Origin: Muribaculaceae bacterium | GTDB taxonomy: Bacteria > Bacteroidota > Bacteroidia > Bacteroidales > Muribaculaceae | NCBI GenBank assembly: GCA_017620635.1 | Contig: JAGAUV010000027.1 | Location: forward strand, 46,301 to 110,300 | DNA: 64,000 bases | Direction of reading: 5' to 3' | Part shown: in pieces, positions 44,912 through 54,199 of the stretch | Layout: every line of letters starts with the position of its first letter | Position numbering within the stretch: position 1 is the first letter of the stretch | The notes under the pieces: model-generated | Seen by the model: the letters and a program-made list of their open reading frames with translations, nothing else | Databases searched by the model: none | Told to the model about the DNA's origin: nothing | Program-made: the position numbers and the translations under genes

Positions 44912-47808
44912 TTGAAAAAGTCGAGGATTTGTTTCATCAAGTGTTCGCGCCGGTCTTCTTCCTTTATAGTCTCGAAGGGGAAACCTATCACTACAGTTTT
45001 ATAAGTACCGCTGTCGAAGGCCGAACCGGCAGATATGTTGTTTTCGTCGTAACGCAGCACGGTAGCTCCACGCGATTTGTCGGCCGGCATAACACCATCG
45101 GGCGATTCGACGGCATAGCAGTCGCTACCGAGAGTCTGATTGAAGGTATAGTCGCCCTTGCCGAAAGCCTTGAAGCGAGAAGGCACCTGGTATGCGCCAC
45201 CTTCAACGGCCGCACGGCTCTCGCGCCAGGCATAGCCGAGTATATTACGGGCAAAAGCCTGATCGGCTGCAGCAGTCTCGGGAGTGGAGTTTTCATTATC
45301 CCACAGGTCTGTCGCCACATACGAGCCAGAGACAAAGAAATCAGTGCCTGTAGCGGCCAGTGCCTTGATGCGCTGTTGCATTTCCGGCGTGAAGGTCTTG
45401 CAATCCGTACCGAATGCACCACGTCCGCGTCGGATCTCTTTCTGCTTGCCGAAAACGATATCGACTATAGCCGGCGAATCCGACGAGCCGACAAAAGCCT
45501 CGGCGCTGCTCGACACGAATCCGTGACCGGCAGCCGCGATCGCTTCGCCATGGATATATACGTAATCGAAAGTGTTGCCGGCAATTACCTTTGTCTCATA
45601 ATTCGAGCGCGAGTCTCCGAAGCCGGTATTGTCATCGTCGACCCATGGACGGTCGCGTCGGAACTCGAACTGCCTGCCGGTAAAGGATATATCCTGAATA
45701 TACGGCACACCGCCGTCCTTTTCATTATCGAAACCGGCAAGAGCTCCGCTGTCGAAACGGTCAGGAGCACTCACGCGTGTGAATCCGTTGACAATCGTGA
45801 TCTGTTTGCCCGGTTTGTTGCAAAGTGCCAGCACCTCGCTCGGGAAAGCGGTGCCGCCGTCGTTACCGGCGATTATCCTGTATGAATGTATATCGCTGTC
45901 GCTTACAGTCGTAGTCCATGTCGGCTCTGTCACGCGAGCCACCTGACGGAATGCGCCTTTGCCTACACGTTCTTCCACAATATAATATGCAGGAGTAGCC
46001 GAAGTCTCGGTTTTGTCCTTATGTTCCGCCCAAGTAAGGGTATAGCGGTCGTTACCTGAGCTGCTTATGGCAAATGCCCTTACAGGCAGAGGCTGCACCA
46101 CATACGTGCGGCCGTCGCGGTTGGCGAGGAACTTGAGTATGCCTTTGTAGACAGCGCGCGACACAACGAAACGGAAAGCCGGGTCGAGACCGTAACTCAT
46201 GTCGGCGAAGTTCTGATGCGAAAGGAGCTCAAGCAACATGGCCGGGACCTCGGGAGTACGTGCTTCGGCATATTGCTTGTCCCACATGCCGCGCCGTGCC
46301 CATTCAGGCTCGAATGTAGATCTTACATCGTTGACGATATTTGTCATCACAAGATCGGTATAGTCACGCGAGGCAAGGCGGTCGCTGCCGTTTGCGAGAC
46401 GGTTCCCGGCAGTGCTGTAGATACCTAAGGTACCGACAATGGTATCGCCCATGAATGTACCAGCATCGCTGTGAAATGCGAAACTCAGATCGACAGGAAT
46501 ACCCAGACCATCTTTACCGGGCAGCATCGACGAGCCGCCGGCGATCCAGTTGACCCACATGCCACGGCTACGGTAATCATCGTTGTAGTCGTTTTCGTAC
46601 TCTGTGGGCGTGTACACCGAGTCGGGAGCGCCGGCCCACTGCAGGAAGTATCTGGCGCCTTCGGTAAAGCGCGGATAACCGCTTACGGTATACTCGAAGT
46701 CCACATCGGGCGAGGCAAGAGTCGGCTTACGTCCGACATTACCCATACCGCCACCTATCTTCACGGCATCGGCGCAGACAGTGCTGCCCTCGGCGCCGTC
46801 GTTCACAAGCTCGACCACAGCCTTGCCGTCAAAGGGGAATGAACCGAGATATATCCATGTGCCGCCGCCCATTTTCTGGTTAACCCTGAAAGAATGATCC
46901 CCGTCGCTTGCCTTGACACGGTAGAGGGCCGCATCGCTGCTCGAAGGTGTAGTGGCATAGCTTACATAGACGGCATATGTGCCCGGCGCGGAGATGTCGG
47001 CGTTCCACTCGGCCGTACCGTCGGCAAAACTTATTGCAGTACCGGCATCGAAAGGCCTGTCGCCGTTCTCGAGAACACGTTTTTTGTATGCGAAACCTTT
47101 TGTCGACTTCTTGTCCTTGCCGTCGTGGATAGCGAACGAGCCCTGTGTGAAGTCGGTATCGTTATTGTCGACTATTATTTCCACTGTATTGAGGTCACGC
47201 TCGCGCGGAGTCATCACATATGCCCCGGCATTCTCGAGCATGGGTATCAGGAAAGGCAGCACATAGCTCTGTGTGTAGAGGTCCTCGACAGTACCGAACA
47301 TCCTCGCCCTCTGCCATTCCCAGCGGTTGAGATTCTGCTCGAAATACCAGCCGTGGCTCTGCCACAGGGCTATATTCTTTCCGTCAAGTCCTGACGAAGC
47401 CGGCTCACGCCCCTCGCGCACGACAAAGGGTGTCTGCTCGGTCGGCCCCACATTCTTTTTCTTGCCAAAGAGAACGAGACGGTCGAGATTCTTGTTCTTG
47501 GCCGTTATGTTTACCTCATAGCGGCTGTAATTCGCCCCGAGGGCCTTGCGGATATCCGATTTCATGTCGGCCAGACGCGACGAGGTAAACGGTATGTAGG
47601 CACCGTTCTCGCTGAGCTTGACTGTTATGACACGCTTTTTCGTATTTATCGCTACCGATTTCACATCGACATCGCCGAAGCCGGTAACTCCCGGCAGATA
47701 GTCCTCTATCACAGCGGCTACCGCATCTTCGCGCACACCTGCCGACAGCGGCTGACCGACAACAGAGAGCATCAAGAGCAGACAAGCCGGTAAGTTAATA
47801 TATTTCAT
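44908..47808 (-). CDS. Secreted amidase_3-like protein with golvesin insert ('xanthan lyase' type)
   Basis: 966 residues from the ATG at 47808 (MKYINLPACLL), with a signal peptide ending near residue 23. Relatives are often labelled xanthan lyase, but the core looks like zinc N-acetylmuramoyl-L-alanine amidase: H152 (WQSHGW), E175 (TVEDLY, then the PMLENAGAYV-TPRE signature), H446 (AFHSDAG) and E527 (MLLELLSHQNF) match its metal and catalytic positions. A golvesin-type beta-domain (about 210-355) is inserted between the first and second pair. An FN3-like domain (about 570-670) and a 300-residue C-terminal domain of unknown type follow. It is the first gene of the operon and has a consensus promoter. 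Confidence 0.78.
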   Translation of the reverse strand: MKYINLPACLLLMLSVVGQPLSAGVREDAVAAVIEDYLPGVTGFGDVDVKSVAINTKKRVITVKLSENGAYIPFTSSRLADMKSDIRKALGANYSRYEVNITAKNKNLDRLVLFGKKKNVGPTEQTPFVVREGREPASSGLDGKNIALWQSHGWYFEQNLNRWEWQRARMFGTVEDLYTQSYVLPFLIPMLENAGAYVMTPRERDLNTVEIIVDNNDTDFTQGSFAIHDGKDKKSTKGFAYKKRVLENGDRPFDAGTAISFADGTAEWNADISAPGTYAVYVSYATTPSSSDAALYRVKASDGDHSFRVNQKMGGGTWIYLGSFPFDGKAVVELVNDGAEGSTVCADAVKIGGGMGNVGRKPTLASPDVDFEYTVSGYPRFTEGARYFLQWAGAPDSVYTPTEYENDYNDDYRSRGMWVNWIAGGSSMLPGKDGLGIPVDLSFAFHSDAGTFMGDTIVGTLGIYSTAGNRLANGSDRLASRDYTDLVMTNIVNDVRSTFEPEWARRGMWDKQYAEARTPEVPAMLLELLSHQNFADMSYGLDPAFRFVVSRAVYKGILKFLANRDGRTYVVQPLPVRAFAISSSGNDRYTLTWAEHKDKTETSATPAYYIVEERVGKGAFRQVARVTEPTWTTTVSDSDIHSYRIIAGNDGGTAFPSEVLALCNKPGKQITIVNGFTRVSAPDRFDSGALAGFDNEKDGGVPYIQDISFTGRQFEFRRDRPWVDDDNTGFGDSRSNYETKVIAGNTFDYVYIHGEAIAAAGHGFVSSSAEAFVGSSDSPAIVDIVFGKQKEIRRGRGAFGTDCKTFTPEMQQRIKALAATGTDFFVSGSYVATDLWDNENSTPETAAADQAFARNILGYAWRESRAAVEGGAYQVPSRFKAFGKGDYTFNQTLGSDCYAVESPDGVMPADKSRGATVLRYDENNISAGSAFDSGTYKTVVIGFPFETIKEEDRREHLMKQILDFFK

Positions 47809-47847
47809 TATGATTCTATACTGTTTAAATTGCGTTTTGAGACAATA

Positions 47848-47879
47848 CAAAGTTAACACATCGCGCTGTAATACCCAAA
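47848..47879 (-). promoter_or_regulatory. Bacteroidales promoter for the amidase-GT-SpoIID operon
   Basis: On the minus strand TTTG (47879-47876) is 20 bases from TAACTTTG (47855-47848), and the start codon at 47808 is 39 bases further on. It diverges from the fabG promoter. Confidence 0.65.
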
Positions 47880-47913
47880 TTTTTTTGAAGGGCAGCGGCA
47901 GCAAAGTATTCCT

Positions 47914-47944
47914 TTTGCCATGTCATTTTTTTTTGTTAATTTTG
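47914..47944 (+). promoter_or_regulatory. Bacteroidales promoter for fabG
   Basis: TTTG at 47914-47917 and TAATTTTG at 47937-47944 are separated by 19 bases, the optimal spacing. The start codon at 47970 is 25 bases downstream. Confidence 0.7.
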
Positions 47945-47969
47945 CGCATAATTCTTAAACAGACAGACA

Positions 47970-48716
47970 ATGAAATTACTCGAAGGAAAAACCGCCCTCA
48001 TCACAGGCGCAGCACGCGGTATCGGCAAGGCGCTTGCCCTGCGTTTTGCCCAGGAGGGTGCTAATATCGCCTTTACCGACCTTGTAATAGACGAAAACGG
48101 CAAAGCCACAGAAGAAGAAATAGCCGCACAGGGCGTCAAGTGCAAAGGATATGCCTCTAACGCCGCCGACTTCGCCCAGACCGAAGAAGTAGTAAAAGAG
48201 GTCGTTGCAGATTTCGGCCGTATCGATATTCTTGTCAACAACGCCGGTATTACCAAAGACGGCCTTATGATGCGTATGACCGAAGGCCAGTGGGATGCCG
48301 TAATAGCAGTCAACCTCAAGAGCGCATTCAACTTTATCCACGCAGTACTCCCTGTAATGATGCGTCAGCGCAGCGGCTCCATCATCAACATGGCATCTGT
48401 AGTTGGTGTACACGGCAACGCCGGCCAGTCGAACTACGCAGCCTCCAAGGCAGGCCTTATCGCCCTGGCCAAGAGTATAGCACAGGAAGTAGGCTCACGC
48501 GGCATCCGCGCAAACGCCATCGCTCCGGGCTTCATCGAGACAGCCATGACAGCCGCTCTGCCCGACAATGTACGTGAGGAATGGGTCAAGAAGATACCTC
48601 TGCGCCGTGGCGGCAAAGTGGAAGACATCGCCGATGTGGCTACCTTCCTTGCTTCCGACATGTCGAGCTATGTAACCGGTCAGGTTATACAGGTCGACGG
48701 CGGCATGAACATGTAA
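47970..48716 (+). CDS. fabG: 3-oxoacyl-[acyl-carrier-protein] reductase
   Basis: NADPH-dependent short-chain dehydrogenase of fatty acid elongation, 248 residues, the normal FabG length. The cofactor motif TGAARGIG lies at about 12-19, NNAG near 90, and the catalytic Ser-Tyr-Lys appears as MASVVG (Ser about 140) and YAASK (Tyr about 153, Lys about 157). The C-terminal SYVTGQVIQVDGGMNM is characteristic of FabG. It is monocistronic, with a consensus promoter and a strong terminator. Confidence 0.95.
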   Translation: MKLLEGKTALITGAARGIGKALALRFAQEGANIAFTDLVIDENGKATEEEIAAQGVKCKGYASNAADFAQTEEVVKEVVADFGRIDILVNNAGITKDGLMMRMTEGQWDAVIAVNLKSAFNFIHAVLPVMMRQRSGSIINMASVVGVHGNAGQSNYAASKAGLIALAKSIAQEVGSRGIRANAIAPGFIETAMTAALPDNVREEWVKKIPLRRGGKVEDIADVATFLASDMSSYVTGQVIQVDGGMNM

Positions 48717-48737
48717 TCCACCGCAGCAACAATACTG

Positions 48738-48768
48738 AAGGCCGCTCCACGACGGGGCGGCCTTTATT
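48738..48768 (+). terminator. Terminator after fabG
   Basis: AAGGCCGCTCC pairs with GGGGCGGCCTT (one wobble) around a short loop and is followed by TTATTAT. It begins 22 bases after the fabG stop codon. Confidence 0.75.
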
Positions 48769-48771
48769 ATG

Positions 48772-48862
48772 CGCATGCCTGGGAAAAGAGCCGGGCATGC
48801 GTCAAAAAAAATTAATCCGCCCGGCTTTCTGACTGAACATAAAGCCGGACGGAAATTTTATT
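48772..48862. other. Two further hairpins between convergent genes
   Basis: CGCATGCC...GGCATGCG (about 48772-48802) is followed by an A-rich stretch, and TCCGcCCGGCTTT...AAAGCCGGaCGGA (about 48816-48853) by AT-rich sequence. The A-tract between them reads as T on the minus strand, so the second hairpin could end the minus-strand isomerase transcript, which arrives from the right. Confidence 0.5.
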
Positions 48863-48881
48863 TTCTATCTCAATACCTGTA

Positions 48882-49796
48882 TTACTTCACGAATTTAGCA
48901 TTGTTGAGATATTCAACGCTGAAGCGAGCGGCTGCTAGGAGTTCGTTGTTGATCTGCTCAGCAGTGTAGTTGCTGCCGTCCTCGTTCTTTTTCTCGCGGA
49001 GGCTCTGGGGTGTCTCGATCTCTACGACGAAATCTTTCATTCCGTTTTTGTAGAACTGCTTGAAGATGTTTTCAAAATCGATTGTACCGCTTGCGCCGAT
49101 AACGAAATCGTCCTTGATGTGGAGGAGTTTAATGCGTTTGGGATACTTCTGGAGAAGAGCGACAGGCGACTGGTTGCCCTTGGTAGCCCAGTAAACGTCG
49201 AGCTCGAAGCAAACGAGATCGGGATCGGTGTTCTCAACCAGGTATTCCCACATGAGCTGGTCGCTGTCTTTAAGTTTTGTGAACTCGTGAGAGTGGTTGT
49301 GATAACCTAATGTGAGGCCGTATTCCTTTGCGAGTTTACCAACCTTGTTGAAGTAATCGGCCATCTGCTTGATACCGGCAGTGGTGTATTCGGCCTGATA
49401 ACTGGGGATAACGAAATATTTGCCGCCGCAAGTCTTCTGTATCTCGAAGAGCTGACGCCATTTGTTCATGATCTCTTCTTCGTTTGCGGGATCCTCCTGT
49501 ATGCCTGAGTGAGTGGAGAGGATCTTCACGCCGTTACGGTTAGCCCATCCTCTGAAGTCTTTGGCGTCCATGCCGAAAACTTTGGGTTCGCCACCCCACT
49601 GAACGAGCTCGAAATTCTTGTAACCCATCTCGGCGAGTTTCTCGACTGTGCCTTTCGGATCCTTGTTCATAGCGTCCATTACAGAGTAGAGCTGGATGCC
49701 GATGTTTTTGTGGAAGTCTGCTGCATATGCGTTGGCGACGCCGGCGAAAGCGATCACTGCGACAAGTGCAGCGCGGAAGATATTAGTTTTTTTCAT
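48882..49796 (-). CDS. Secreted sugar phosphate isomerase/epimerase-like TIM-barrel protein
   Basis: 304 residues from the ATG at 49796. The signal peptide ends AYA near residue 24, so this xylose isomerase-like barrel acts in the periplasm. The order of elements fits the AP endonuclease 2/xylose isomerase-like fold: FELVQWGG, STHSG, GYHNHSHEF, FELDVYWA and VEIETPQ, whose Glu, Asp and His residues form the divalent metal site in the family. Secreted members are common in Bacteroidota and linked to unusual sugar conversions, but the substrate is unknown. It has its own promoter at 49824-49855. Base composition is somewhat more AT-rich than its neighbours. Confidence 0.85.
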   Translation of the reverse strand: MKKTNIFRAALVAVIAFAGVANAYAADFHKNIGIQLYSVMDAMNKDPKGTVEKLAEMGYKNFELVQWGGEPKVFGMDAKDFRGWANRNGVKILSTHSGIQEDPANEEEIMNKWRQLFEIQKTCGGKYFVIPSYQAEYTTAGIKQMADYFNKVGKLAKEYGLTLGYHNHSHEFTKLKDSDQLMWEYLVENTDPDLVCFELDVYWATKGNQSPVALLQKYPKRIKLLHIKDDFVIGASGTIDFENIFKQFYKNGMKDFVVEIETPQSLREKKNEDGSNYTAEQINNELLAAARFSVEYLNNAKFVK

Positions 49797-49823
49797 AATG
49801 TGTTTGATATGTGTTTTCACGCG

Positions 49824-49855
49824 CAAAAATATTGTTTTATATTCACATTAACAAA
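49824..49855 (-). promoter_or_regulatory. Bacteroidales promoter for the isomerase-like gene
   Basis: On the minus strand TTTG (49855-49852) is 20 bases from TATTTTTG (49831-49824), and the start at 49796 is 27 bases further on. The remaining bases to 49951 are AT-rich, with no terminator I could identify for the efflux operon. Confidence 0.6.
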
Positions 49856-49951
49856 CACGCTATGAAAAAAGTATAACACTTATGAATATCTAACAATAAT
49901 TAGTTTGTACAGTCGGTCTAACCTACTTTTGGCTAAAATAATAGCGTTAAA

Positions 49952-52900
49952 CTATCTAAAAATTTTTGAAAGATAGTTTTCGCGGAATTTCTGTAAAAGT
50001 TCCCAGAACGAAGGCACGAAAAGTGTGCCGAGGACAGCATTCACAGCCATACCGAAAACGACTGCCGTACCGAGCGATATCCGGCTTGCCGCTCCGGCCC
50101 CGGTGGCGAAGATCATAGGCATGACACCGAAGACAAAAGCCATAGCCGTCATCAGAATAGGACGCAGCCTTACATTGCCGGCCGACGATGCCGCCTGGCG
50201 TATAGGCTGGCCAGCCTTGCGGTAGTCCATGGCGTACTCCACTATCAGAATCGCATTCTTCGCCGCCATGCCGAGGAGCAATATGATGCCGATCTGAGTA
50301 TAGATACTCACACTCTGGCTGAGGAAGATACAGCCCATAATGGCACCCAGTACCGCTGTCGGTGTAGTCGCCACCACAGCCACGGGATCGGTCCACGACT
50401 CATATTGCGCGGCAAGCACGAGGATAGTGATGATCACTGCGAAAAGAAGCGACATCGTGATCGTAGTGCCCGACTGTGTTTCCTGCAGAGCCTCGCCGGT
50501 CCATGCATACCCGAAACTCGGGCCAACGGTATTCTTCATAATATCTTCCATAGCCCTGATACCGTCCGACGAACTTATGTTGGCATTGAGAGTGCCCGTG
50601 ACAGATGCTGTAGTGTACATGTTGTAGCGACTTACCGTAGGCTGCCCCATGACTTCCTCCACAGACCCGAACGATGCGAATGGCACCATGTCGCCCTTAT
50701 CGTTCCGCACCGAAAGGCTGAGCACGCTCTCAACTTTACTACGAGCATCGGCCGCAGCACTCAAAAGCACCTGATAAGTACGGCCGAATTTGACAAAATC
50801 GTTCACATAGTCCGACCCCATGAAGGCCGACAGAGTAGAATAAACGCTTTCGAGAGTGAGGCCGTAGAGTTTTACTTTGTCGCGATCTATCTTAAACTGA
50901 TACTGAGGCACCTGCCCCTGATACAAGGAGGTAATCTGCTTAAGCTCGGGATAGTCTGCCGCCGCACGCTGAATGTCCGCTATTGTCTGGGCTATTTCCT
51001 TAGCTCCGAGATTGTTGATGTCGAGAAGCTGCATCTCGAGACCCGACGACATGCCGAGGCCCGGGATAGCAGGCGGATTGACGGAAAACACTATCGCCTC
51101 CTGTATGCCGGCCGCCAATCTGTCGACCTCTCCTATGACGACGTCTATACCGTTTTTACGACCTTTACGATCTTTCCATGGCTCGAGGACGACAAACATC
51201 GAGGCAAGGTTGCTCCCGGCACCACCGCCCAGGAAAGACTGGCCGGAGACAGATATCACATCCTTGACCTGAGGCAGCTGCTTGATGTCGCCCGACAGCT
51301 TCCGCACGACCGAATCGGTACGTTCGAGCGACGCCCCTGTCGGCAACTGCACGGAAGTAAGGAAATAGCCCATATCCTCCGATGGCACATAGCTTTTCGG
51401 CCAACGCATGAAGCCCCAGAAAGCCAGCACACACAGCGCGGCGAATATGACCATGGCCATTACCGGCCGGCCGAGCAGGCGGCCGACGGTGGCATTATAG
51501 AACTGACGTATCTTTTCGAAGCCTGCATCGAACCAGCGGTACACACAGAATTTACGCTTGCCGCTATCAGGCTTGAGGAACAAGGCGCACATGGCAGGAG
51601 TGAACGTGAGGGCATTGAAGCCGGAGAATGCGGTCGACACGGCTATTGTGAGGGCGAATTGCTTGTAGAGCTCTCCTGTTATGCCTGAAATGAATGCCGT
51701 AGGCACAAATACCGACAGCAACACCAGCACCTCGCCGACGATAGGCCCCGTAAGCTCTTCCATCGCCTGCTCGGCGGCCTGTGCCGGAGTGGCTCCGCCC
51801 TTGTCGAGTATACGGCTCACATCCTCCACCACAACTATGGCATCATCCACCACAATAGCGATGGCAAGCACGAGGCCGAAAAGAGTAAGCGTATTCAAGG
51901 TAAAGCCCATTACCTTCATTACCGCGAAAGTGGCGATCAATGATACCGGGATAGTGATCATCGGTATTATCACAGCCCTCCAGTTCTGCAGGAACAGGAG
52001 TATTACGAGCATAACAATCAGCGTAGTCTCGAGAAAAGTGACCAGCAGGTCATCGATCGACGCCGACACGAAATCGGTTGTGTCGAGTATTATGCGGTAG
52101 TCGACACCCTCGGGAAAATATTGCTTCAGCTCTTCCAGCTTTTTCTCGACTGTCGAGGCCACCTTCATAGCATTGGCTCCCGGCAGCTGATATATGCCAA
52201 TAAGGCCTGCATCCTCGCCCGACACATGCGATATCATCGAATAAGAGTTGCTGCCGAGATCGACTCCGGCGATATCCCTGAGGCGCAGTAGCGCTCCGTC
52301 CTCGCCCGAACGTATCACGATATTGCCGAACTGCTCGGCATCAGCAAGACGTCCGCGAGCCGTAAGAGTGTACTCGAACTGCTGACCGCCGCCGACAGGA
52401 GGCGCTCCGACCGAACCGGCCGACACTTCCATGTTCTGGCTCTCTATAGCGGCTGTCACATCAGCCGGAGTCACACCCCTCACGCGCATCTTCTCGGGGT
52501 CGAGCCACACACGCATGGAGTAACTGCCCGAACCGAAAGCCTGCACCTGCCCTACTCCGTCGAGACGGGCAAGCTCGTCGACTATGCTCAGCTGGGCATA
52601 GTTTGTGAGATACAGACCGTCGTAGCGGCCCGGATCTTCCGACTCGAGAGCCACGAACAGAATAATATCCGACGAGCGCGACATGACATTGACACCCTGC
52701 TGCTTGACTGACGCAGGCAGCACCGGCTCGGCCTGGGCCACACGGTTCTGCACCTTCACGGCCGCCATGTCGAGATCCGTACCGTTCTCAAATGTTATCT
52801 CAAGACTATACGAGCCATCCGAACCCGATGTGGACGACATGTACATCATGCCCTCCACGCCATTGACCTGCTGCTCGATAGGCACACCCACCGCTTCGGC

Positions 52901-53074
52901 CACAGTCTGAGCGTCGGCGCCAGGATAAGTGGCCATTACAAAGACTGTCGGCGGCGTGATGTCAGGATACTGGGCGACAGGCAGGGTTCTGACCGTGAGT
53001 ATACCGGCCAGAAGCATCAGTATCGCCAGCACAGTGGCAAATATAGGCCTCTTTATAAAAAACTTGCTGAACAT
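49952..53074 (-). CDS. RND multidrug efflux transporter, inner-membrane pump (HAE1 family)
   Basis: 1040-residue proton-driven pump of the AcrB/MexB type. It has twelve transmembrane helices, two large periplasmic loops and the canonical N-terminus MFSKFFIKRPIFATVLAILMLLAGI. The proton-relay pair is visible in VVDDAIVVVEDV of helix 4 (about residues 407-408). HAE1 members export drugs, bile salts and detergents across both membranes together with an adaptor and an outer-membrane channel, which are the two genes just upstream (3-base gap). It is the last gene of the operon. Confidence 0.95.
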   Translation of the reverse strand: MFSKFFIKRPIFATVLAILMLLAGILTVRTLPVAQYPDITPPTVFVMATYPGADAQTVAEAVGVPIEQQVNGVEGMMYMSSTSGSDGSYSLEITFENGTDLDMAAVKVQNRVAQAEPVLPASVKQQGVNVMSRSSDIILFVALESEDPGRYDGLYLTNYAQLSIVDELARLDGVGQVQAFGSGSYSMRVWLDPEKMRVRGVTPADVTAAIESQNMEVSAGSVGAPPVGGGQQFEYTLTARGRLADAEQFGNIVIRSGEDGALLRLRDIAGVDLGSNSYSMISHVSGEDAGLIGIYQLPGANAMKVASTVEKKLEELKQYFPEGVDYRIILDTTDFVSASIDDLLVTFLETTLIVMLVILLFLQNWRAVIIPMITIPVSLIATFAVMKVMGFTLNTLTLFGLVLAIAIVVDDAIVVVEDVSRILDKGGATPAQAAEQAMEELTGPIVGEVLVLLSVFVPTAFISGITGELYKQFALTIAVSTAFSGFNALTFTPAMCALFLKPDSGKRKFCVYRWFDAGFEKIRQFYNATVGRLLGRPVMAMVIFAALCVLAFWGFMRWPKSYVPSEDMGYFLTSVQLPTGASLERTDSVVRKLSGDIKQLPQVKDVISVSGQSFLGGGAGSNLASMFVVLEPWKDRKGRKNGIDVVIGEVDRLAAGIQEAIVFSVNPPAIPGLGMSSGLEMQLLDINNLGAKEIAQTIADIQRAAADYPELKQITSLYQGQVPQYQFKIDRDKVKLYGLTLESVYSTLSAFMGSDYVNDFVKFGRTYQVLLSAAADARSKVESVLSLSVRNDKGDMVPFASFGSVEEVMGQPTVSRYNMYTTASVTGTLNANISSSDGIRAMEDIMKNTVGPSFGYAWTGEALQETQSGTTITMSLLFAVIITILVLAAQYESWTDPVAVVATTPTAVLGAIMGCIFLSQSVSIYTQIGIILLLGMAAKNAILIVEYAMDYRKAGQPIRQAASSAGNVRLRPILMTAMAFVFGVMPMIFATGAGAASRISLGTAVVFGMAVNAVLGTLFVPSFWELLQKFRENYLSKIFR

Positions 53075-53077
53075 GGC

Positions 53078-54190
53078 TTATCGTCCGCTTACAGGTTCTA
53101 CAGTCATACCGTCGCGCACTTTGAGCAAGGCTCTTGTCACATAACGGTCCTCGGGGCCGATGCCTTTCTTCACTATCCTCATGGAGTCTCCGACAAGATC
53201 GCCGACAATCACAGGCGTATATACCACGCGGTCGGAATCATTGACCACATAGAGATATTTGCCGAGCTGATCGGTCGACAGTGCCGCATCCCTGACAAGG
53301 ACAGCATGTGGCTCGTTGCCAACGGGCAGATCGATGCTCACAAGCATACCGCTGCGAAGCTCGCCATACGGGTTATCTATCGTAGCCTGGAGCTGCAGGG
53401 TACCTGTCGAAGTATTGACCTGTGGCGACATATAATCGAGCGAAGCGGTATAGCTGTGACCGGGATTCTCGGAGAATTTGACAGGTATATGCCGGTAGTC
53501 CACGGCATTGTCAACAATATTTTTCTGCAAGCCGGCCATAGCCTCGGCATCGTCGACAGAGAAGTCGGCAAGAATTTGTGCATCCTCATAGATCGACGCC
53601 AGCTCTACCGGCATGCCCTCGCCGCCTACATATGCGCCCACATCGTACACAGGGCTTGACACATGGCCGTCGAATGGAGCGCGGATAGTACAATACGACA
53701 GTTGAGTCTCGGCTGTCTTCAGTGCAGCTCTTGCCGACAGCACCTCAGCCTTGCACTCCTCGAAAGCGCTGTGCCCCTGCTCCACCTCCATACGGCTTAC
53801 AGCGTCACTCTTCAAAGCCTCGCTCAGCGCCTCATAATGTTTACGGGCATATTCGAGACTCGCCTCGGCACTCTCAAGCGCACTGCGCGCCCTGTCGACG
53901 GCGTCGCGATAGTTGCCCGATTCGATAGTGAAGAGAACTGTCCCTTTGCGCACGTAATCGCCCGACTTGTAGTTCTTTGACTCAAGATAGCCGTTGACAC
54001 GCGCCACGAGCTGCACCTCGCGGTTGGCGCTGAGCACTCCGGGATATGTCTTATATAATGTGACAGAGTCGACTACCGGAAGCACCACGTCAACGCGCTC
54101 GGCCTGCCCGGACGCAGACTCATGATTCCTGTGACAAGATGCGGCACATACAGCCGCCGCAACAAGCGCCAATGTTAGATATCTGTTCAT
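53078..54190 (-). CDS. RND efflux periplasmic adaptor (membrane fusion protein)
   Basis: 370-residue lipoprotein: a signal sequence with Cys19 (CAASC) is followed by a beta-barrel, lipoyl and coiled-coil hairpin arrangement. The lipoyl halves are indicated by VQLVARVNGYLE-KNYKSGDYVRKG and YCTIRAPFDGHVS, with the alpha-hairpin between (about 90-150). It links the HAE1 pump to the outer-membrane channel. Nine bases separate it from the channel gene and 3 from the pump gene. Confidence 0.94.
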   Translation of the reverse strand: MNRYLTLALVAAAVCAASCHRNHESASGQAERVDVVLPVVDSVTLYKTYPGVLSANREVQLVARVNGYLESKNYKSGDYVRKGTVLFTIESGNYRDAVDRARSALESAEASLEYARKHYEALSEALKSDAVSRMEVEQGHSAFEECKAEVLSARAALKTAETQLSYCTIRAPFDGHVSSPVYDVGAYVGGEGMPVELASIYEDAQILADFSVDDAEAMAGLQKNIVDNAVDYRHIPVKFSENPGHSYTASLDYMSPQVNTSTGTLQLQATIDNPYGELRSGMLVSIDLPVGNEPHAVLVRDAALSTDQLGKYLYVVNDSDRVVYTPVIVGDLVGDSMRIVKKGIGPEDRYVTRALLKVRDGMTVEPVSGR

Positions 54191-54199
54191 AATAGTATG

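Noticed and set aside
48738-48862. Small RNA or CRISPR-like repeat cluster after fabG
   Set aside because: The three hairpins differ in sequence and length and sit between convergent genes, which fits stacked terminators better.
50405-51688. 427-residue plus-strand frame inside the RND pump gene
   Set aside because: The opposite strand is a full-length HAE1 transporter with all expected motifs; this frame is a shadow of its codon bias.
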